Positions 61,937 to 64,000 of a stretch of DNA of 64,000 bases are shown one piece after another. Position numbers and translations under genes: made by a program. This DNA is from Chitinophagaceae bacterium (GTDB taxonomy: Bacteria; Bacteroidota; Bacteroidia; Chitinophagales; Chitinophagaceae). Each line of letters opens with the position of its first letter. Position 1 is the stretch's first letter. The notes under the pieces were generated by a model. It was not told where the DNA came from, searched no databases, and saw nothing but the letters and a program-made list of their open reading frames with translations. The stretch is taken from NCBI GenBank assembly GCA_014379345.1, contig JACMLY010000122.1, positions 1 through 64,000 on the forward strand, written 5' to 3'.

Positions 61937-64000
61937 CAGAACCTGATATTGTAGTTAACAAATGGAATGATGCTTCCAAAAATGGAAAGTTTATACCCGT
62001 TTACGCGACCATTTTCTGTAACGAAATAAACGGAGTAAGGATTTTTACGGCCTGTCAGATTGTACGCACCGACCGTCCAGGAATTGTGGGTTTTTTGATT
62101 CACTTTGTGATTGCCCTCAATGTTCATTGAAAGATCGATCCGAAAGTTATCGGGAATACGATAGGCATTTCTCTCCGAATAATGTACGCGCTGACCTCCG
62201 GCATAAAAATACATAGCAACAGGCAAAGTGATTGGTCGCCCTGTGCTGTAAGTAATATTCGACGAAATGCTGAACCGGTGCGATAACTTAATATTGCCCA
62301 CAAGAGTAATATCATGCGGTTTATCGTAGTTACTCGGATAATATCTGCCACCATTGATGATCTCGCCAGCTATCGGATCATCCATTTTTAATAAAGTGCG
62401 TGAATAAGTATAGCTCACCCATCCATTCACTTTGCCGGCAACTTTCTTTACCATTAATTCAAGGCCGTAAGCTTTTCCTTTTGTATTGATCACATCTGTT
62501 TCTATACTATGATTTAACACCAGGACAGCGCCACTTTTATAATCCAGGTAATTTTCTAGTCGCTTATGGTACACTTCCAACGATGTTTCAATTGTATTTG
62601 ATTTAAAGTTTTTAAATAAGCCGAATGAAAACTGGTCGCCTGTCTGCGGCCTGATATTGGGATCGCTTAACTTCCATATATCAGTCGGCGCTATGGCCGT
62701 CGTGTTCGAAAGCATATGGATATACTGACGAAGTGAATTATATCCAGCTTTGATGGAAAACACCGGGGTAAACGCATACCTGATGGCTAAACGATATTCA
62801 GCACCATGATAGGTGCTGATCGCATCTCCTTTGCCATACGTTTTTGTCTCCACGCGATTGTCTTCGCTGCGGGGTAATCCTGGCGCGTACAGGTAAACGG
62901 ATTTTGCACCCAGATACTGGTAAAAAGAATACCGCATGCCCAGGTTAATAGAAAGATTACGGGTGATATTGTACCTGTCTCCAAGATAAACAGCTGATTC
63001 ATGAGCCTGTTCCGAAGGAACGATATCGTTTTGCACCAGTGATTCTTTGCCGACCGGACGATAAGATCCCGGGTACAATTTATATACGAGTGAACCCGCG
63101 CCAAATTCAAGGGTATGTTTTGAATTCAGATAATAATTCAAATCAGCTTTCAGGTGTAGCTGGCTCACATTGAATTGGAGCTTATACGCATTTATTTTAT
63201 TTGCATCACTTGAAATATGGTAGTTGTAGTGATCATATCCTATGGTGACTGCGCTCGTGAGTTTATTATTAAAAGTATGTTTCCATTGCAATGCCACATT
63301 CTTATTGCCATAGCCATACACCGTATCACTATTCAGGTTAAAGCGGTCATTGCTCAGATATCCTGTTAAGTAAAGGTTGTTTCTTTTATTGAACTCATGG
63401 GCCACATGTAAGGTGATATCGTAGAAAGAAGCTTTGCTATTCCTGTATTGCTGCGGCAACAGAGTAAGCAGCCAGTTGGCATATGTTGCGCGGCCGCCCA
63501 GTATGAATGAAGAGGTGGAATCGCCGAATAAGGGACCTTCAATATTTGCCCTGCTTGTAACCACACCAATACCAGCTGAACCTGCAAGATTTTTTTTGTT
63601 ACCCTCCCGCGAGCTGATATCAAGAACTGACGACAACCGGCCACCGTATTTGGGAGGAATGCTGCTTTTATATAACTGAACATCCTTAACAATTTCCGGG
63701 TTAAAGGCGGAGAAAAATCCAAAGAAATGCGAAGGATTATAAATGGTAGCGCCGTTGAATAGAATGAGGTTTTGATCCACGGCTCCCCCGCGTACATTAA
63801 ACCCTGTGCTGGCTTCACCCACGGATTTCACACCGGGTAGGGTCAATACCACTTTAAGAATATCTGCTTCGCCAAATAATGTAGGCGTTTGCTTGATGGC
63901 TTTAATGTTCAGGCTTTCGACCCCCAATTGTGTATTGCTGATATTCGTTGATTTCCTGGACGATATCACCACAGATCTTAATGAAATAATATGATCATGC
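61936..64000 (-). CDS. TonB-dependent receptor, N-terminus beyond the window
   Basis: The C-terminal 688 residues of an outer-membrane receptor; the frame stays open to the right edge, so its start lies outside. The plug domain is present: PTLFGEADILKVVLTLPGVKSV, GFNVRGGAVDQNLILFNG, and YGGRLSSVLDISSREGN. It is followed by the 22-strand-type barrel with recurring aromatic strands and ends FVNYNIRF with a terminal Phe. A carboxypeptidase-like domain is expected before the plug but not seen. It imports a large ligand using energy from TonB; the substrate is unknown. First of three coupled genes with the DUF4249 and MG2 proteins. The internal GTG at 63972 is not taken as the start. Confidence 0.93.
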   Translation of the reverse strand, partial: HDHIISLRSVVISSRKSTNISNTQLGVESLNIKAIKQTPTLFGEADILKVVLTLPGVKSVGEASTGFNVRGGAVDQNLILFNGATIYNPSHFFGFFSAFNPEIVKDVQLYKSSIPPKYGGRLSSVLDISSREGNKKNLAGSAGIGVVTSRANIEGPLFGDSTSSFILGGRATYANWLLTLLPQQYRNSKASFYDITLHVAHEFNKRNNLYLTGYLSNDRFNLNSDTVYGYGNKNVALQWKHTFNNKLTSAVTIGYDHYNYHISSDANKINAYKLQFNVSQLHLKADLNYYLNSKHTLEFGAGSLVYKLYPGSYRPVGKESLVQNDIVPSEQAHESAVYLGDRYNITRNLSINLGMRYSFYQYLGAKSVYLYAPGLPRSEDNRVETKTYGKGDAISTYHGAEYRLAIRYAFTPVFSIKAGYNSLRQYIHMLSNTTAIAPTDIWKLSDPNIRPQTGDQFSFGLFKNFKSNTIETSLEVYHKRLENYLDYKSGAVLVLNHSIETDVINTKGKAYGLELMVKKVAGKVNGWVSYTYSRTLLKMDDPIAGEIINGGRYYPSNYDKPHDITLVGNIKLSHRFSISSNITYSTGRPITLPVAMYFYAGGQRVHYSERNAYRIPDNFRIDLSMNIEGNHKVNQKTHNSWTVGAYNLTGRKNPYSVYFVTENGRVNGYKLSIFGSIIPFVNYNIRF

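Noticed and set aside
1-64000. Defence island, prophage, integron or insertion sequence
   Set aside because: No transposase, integrase, phage structural gene, restriction system or toxin-antitoxin pair was recognised on either strand.

Overview
The window looks like chromosomal DNA from a Bacteroidota bacterium, most likely of the Chitinophagaceae type (inference from gene content; no 16S rRNA or tRNA gene was seen). The signs are type IX secretion C-terminal sorting domains on two exported proteins, a TonB-dependent receptor followed by a DUF4249 lipoprotein, several Tat-exported sugar enzymes, Bacteroidota-type promoters (TTG, about 20 bases, TAnnTTTG), few Shine-Dalgarno sequences, and many families of short palindromic intergenic repeats.

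Layout. 0-0.45 kb: a tandem array of palindromic repeats. 0.45-10.7 kb: mostly single genes, namely a membrane class III nucleotidyl cyclase, a small zinc-ribbon protein with an RNA polymerase alpha-CTD-like fold, an SRPBCC protein, a TPR protein, a NudK-like Nudix hydrolase coupled to a GNAT protein, a DUF1593 nucleoside-hydrolase-like protein, a LysE exporter and a HEAT-like protein. 10.9-14.6 kb: a co-directional trio of exported gamma-glutamyltransferase, Tat-exported PLP lyase/aldolase and SAM methyltransferase. 14.7-18.5 kb: an NTF2-like lipoprotein, a group II truncated haemoglobin, a degraded S41 peptidase tail in a gene-poor stretch, a BNR/Asp-box exported protein and an alpha/beta hydrolase. 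18.7-25.2 kb: five minus-strand genes (sensor kinase, Rcp1-like regulator, REC-PAS-kinase, DsbA-like protein, YihY/BrkB membrane protein), a signalling set with no DNA-binding output.

25.6-35.6 kb is dominated by DNA repair on the minus strand: polA, uvrB and recA, with an AsmA-like protein between them. 36-45.8 kb holds DUF4920, rpoN coupled to a PAP2-like membrane protein, a response regulator, an outer-membrane barrel pair, a DegT/DnrJ aminotransferase, a GHL10 glycosidase-like protein with MarR, and a radical SAM/SPASM protein. 45.9-54.2 kb holds an exported M1 aminopeptidase with a T9SS tail, a methyltransferase, a PAS kinase, a UvrD/PcrA helicase and an ArsC-family protein. 54.3-64 kb holds an ECF sigma factor with two coupled downstream genes, a Tat-exported sugar isomerase/oxidoreductase pair, and a minus-strand operon running in from the right edge: TonB-dependent receptor, DUF4249 lipoprotein, MG2-domain protein.

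The genes are largely core and housekeeping, with no phage, IS element, CRISPR array or recognised defence island. The most unusual content is the variety of intergenic palindromic repeat families, the decayed S41 peptidase, a nucleotidyl cyclase lacking the usual substrate lysine, the stand-alone alpha-CTD-like zinc-ribbon protein, the output-less phosphorelay, and the GGT/PLP-lyase/methyltransferase trio. I did not find a clear novel defence or mobile system. Several starts were moved inward from the longest reading frame; the reasons are given in each entry.
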